A stretch of DNA of 64,000 nucleotides from an uncultured Pelagibacteraceae bacterium (GTDB taxonomy: Bacteria > Pseudomonadota > Alphaproteobacteria > Pelagibacterales > Pelagibacteraceae): assembly GCA_902524595.1 (NCBI GenBank), contig CABZDS010000003.1:25769-89768 (forward strand). Direction: 5' to 3'. The notes under the pieces are model-generated. The model made no database searches. It saw nothing but the letters and a program-made list of their open reading frames with translations, and had not been told where the DNA came from. This document shows, one piece after another, positions 62,833 to 64,000 of this stretch; position 1 is the stretch's first letter, and every line of letters starts with the position of its first letter. The position numbers and the translations under genes were made by a program.

Positions 62833-63240
62833 ATGTTACAGCCAACTAGAACAAAGTTCAGAAAAGCTCACAAGGGAAGAATACATGGTAGCGCTTCACG
62901 TTGTAATGCCATGAATTATGGATCTTTTGGTTTGAAAGCCATCCAGCCTGAAAGAATTATATCAAGACAAATTGAGGCAGCAAGAGTTGCGTTAACTAGG
63001 CACATGAAAAGACAAGGCAGAGTTTGGACAAGAATGTTTCCAAATATACCAGTATCAAAAAAACCTACTGAAGTAAGAATGGGTAAAGGTAAAGGTTCTC
63101 CTGAATATTGGGCATGTAGAGTTAAACCAGGAAGAATTTTATTTGAGGTAGATGGAGTAACAGAGGAAATTGCTAAAGAAGCACTTTATAAAGCTTCGGC
63201 AAAGCTACCGATTAAATGTAAATTTATTAAGAGAATTTAA
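62833..63240 (+). CDS. rplP: ribosomal protein L16
   Basis: 135 residues with [36 protein letters not shown] and [10 protein letters not shown]. It contacts the A-site tRNA in the large subunit. Confidence 0.98.
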   Translation: MLQPTRTKFRKAHKGRIHGSASRCNAMNYGSFGLKAIQPERIISRQIEAARVALTRHMKRQGRVWTRMFPNIPVSKKPTEVRMGKGKGSPEYWACRVKPGRILFEVDGVTEEIAKEALYKASAKLPIKCKFIKRI

Positions 63241-63429
63241 ATGAAAAAGAATGAATTAAAAAAAATGACCAAAGAACAAGCTTTAAAAAATGTTGATAAA
63301 TTAAAAAAAGATCTTTTTAATTTTAGATTTCAAAAAATCAATGGTCAGATAAAAAGTCCTTCTAAAATAAGTGAAACAAAGAAAAATATAGCAAGATTAA
63401 AAACATTAATAGCGAGAAAACATGCCTAA
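63241..63429 (+). CDS. rpmC: ribosomal protein L29
   Basis: 62 residues, two-helix protein with [19 protein letters not shown] and [16 protein letters not shown]. It overlaps rpsQ by 8 nt. Confidence 0.95.
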   Translation: MKKNELKKMTKEQALKNVDKLKKDLFNFRFQKINGQIKSPSKISETKKNIARLKTLIARKHA

Positions 63430-63658
63430 AAAAGTATTAAATGGAATAGTTGTAAGTGATAAACCAAATAAAACCATAACAGTTTTAGTTGAGAGAAAAT
63501 ATCAACATCCAGTATTAAAAAAAGTAATTAAGGCAAGAAAAAAATACAGTGTTCATGACGAAAAAAATAAATATAAGAGTGGAGACAAAGTATCCATTCA
63601 AGAGTGTAGACCTTATTCAAAATCAAAAAAGTTTGAGGTAATAGGAGAATTCAAATGA
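63422..63658 (+). CDS. rpsQ: ribosomal protein S17
   Basis: 78 residues, OB fold, with [29 protein letters not shown] (first 35 residues) and [16 protein letters not shown]. It shares ATGA with rplN. Confidence 0.96.
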   Translation: MPKKVLNGIVVSDKPNKTITVLVERKYQHPVLKKVIKARKKYSVHDEKNKYKSGDKVSIQECRPYSKSKKFEVIGEFK

Positions 63659-64000
63659 TACAGGTTCAGACAGAGTTATTTGTAGCTGACAATACTGGTG
63701 CAAAAAAGATTGAATGTATTAAAGTTTTAGGTGGATCAAAAAGAAGGTATGCAAGTATTGGCGATATAATTGTTGTAGCAGTTAAAGAAGCAATCCCAAA
63801 AGGAAAGGTTAAAAAAGGTGCGGTCCATAAAGCGGTTGTTGTAAGGGTAAAAAAAGGAATTCATAGAAATGATGGGTCTAAAGTAAGATTTGATAACAAT
63901 GCAGCTGTTTTAACAGACGATAAAGGAGAGCCAATAGGCACTAGGATATTTGGACCAGTTACTAGAGAGTTAAGAAATAGAGGGCAAATGAAAATAATTT
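63655..64000 (+). CDS. rplN: ribosomal protein L14, cut by window end
   Basis: 115 codons are visible of about 122 expected: [20 protein letters not shown], then [23 protein letters not shown] and [13 protein letters not shown]. The start overlaps the rpsQ stop in ATGA. The C-terminal residues lie beyond the window. Confidence 0.97.
   Translation, partial: MIQVQTELFVADNTGAKKIECIKVLGGSKRRYASIGDIIVVAVKEAIPKGKVKKGAVHKAVVVRVKKGIHRNDGSKVRFDNNAAVLTDDKGEPIGTRIFGPVTRELRNRGQMKII

Overview
The window is strongly AT-rich, gene-dense chromosomal DNA with tiny intergenic gaps and many ATGA-type overlaps. Ribosomal-protein and RNA-polymerase sequences, the pyrB-pyrC'-plsY-topA and galU-ugd-panC neighbourhoods, and paralogous propeller/barrel surface proteins fit a streamlined marine alphaproteobacterium of the SAR11 (Pelagibacterales) type. 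The lineage is inferred from protein character and layout, not from a search.

Layout. 1-8.1 kb: a sugar-type methyltransferase, a gamma-glutamylcyclotransferase-like protein, an AzlCD exporter, an outer-membrane propeller/barrel protein, a COG4091-type dehydrogenase and a TPR-glycosyltransferase. 8.1-13.8 kb: two small islets, each bounded by a fragment and a complete copy of a tRNA gene (tRNA-Leu(TAA), then tRNA-Thr(TGT)), lying on either side of nadK. The Leu islet carries one large surface protein related to the one 4 kb upstream. The Thr islet carries a two-domain nuclease that looks like a modified-DNA restriction enzyme, plus a small lipoprotein. Neither islet encodes a recombinase, and both have short direct repeats inside their ends. 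13.8-27.9 kb: rlmB, tRNA-Tyr, tRNA-Gly, tuf, tRNA-Trp, secE-nusG-rplKAJL-rpoBC-rpsL and a cut-off rpsG. 27.9-44.0 kb: a block from gatB' to rpsK', apparently inverted relative to the ribosomal cluster. It holds gatCAB, ruvX, pyrB, pyrC', plsY, topA, a RidA protein, ugd, galU, panC, mgtE, lipB, a pseudouridine synthase, rplQ, rpoA and a cut-off rpsK. 44.0-56.3 kb: a second copy of the tuf'-to-rpsG segment, 12,314 bp, collinear and identical wherever compared. 56.3-64 kb: rpsG continues intact into fusA and the S10 ribosomal operon (rpsJ to rplN, cut by the window end).

Two things deserve attention. The first is the pair of recombinase-less tRNA islets with the same nested-repeat architecture and plausible phage-interaction cargo. 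The second is the arrangement A - inverted B - A, whose joints cut four essential genes (rpsG, gatB, rpsK, tuf); one joint has apparent microhomology. The second could be a real inverted insertional duplication, but an amplification or assembly chimera is at least as likely and should be excluded first.
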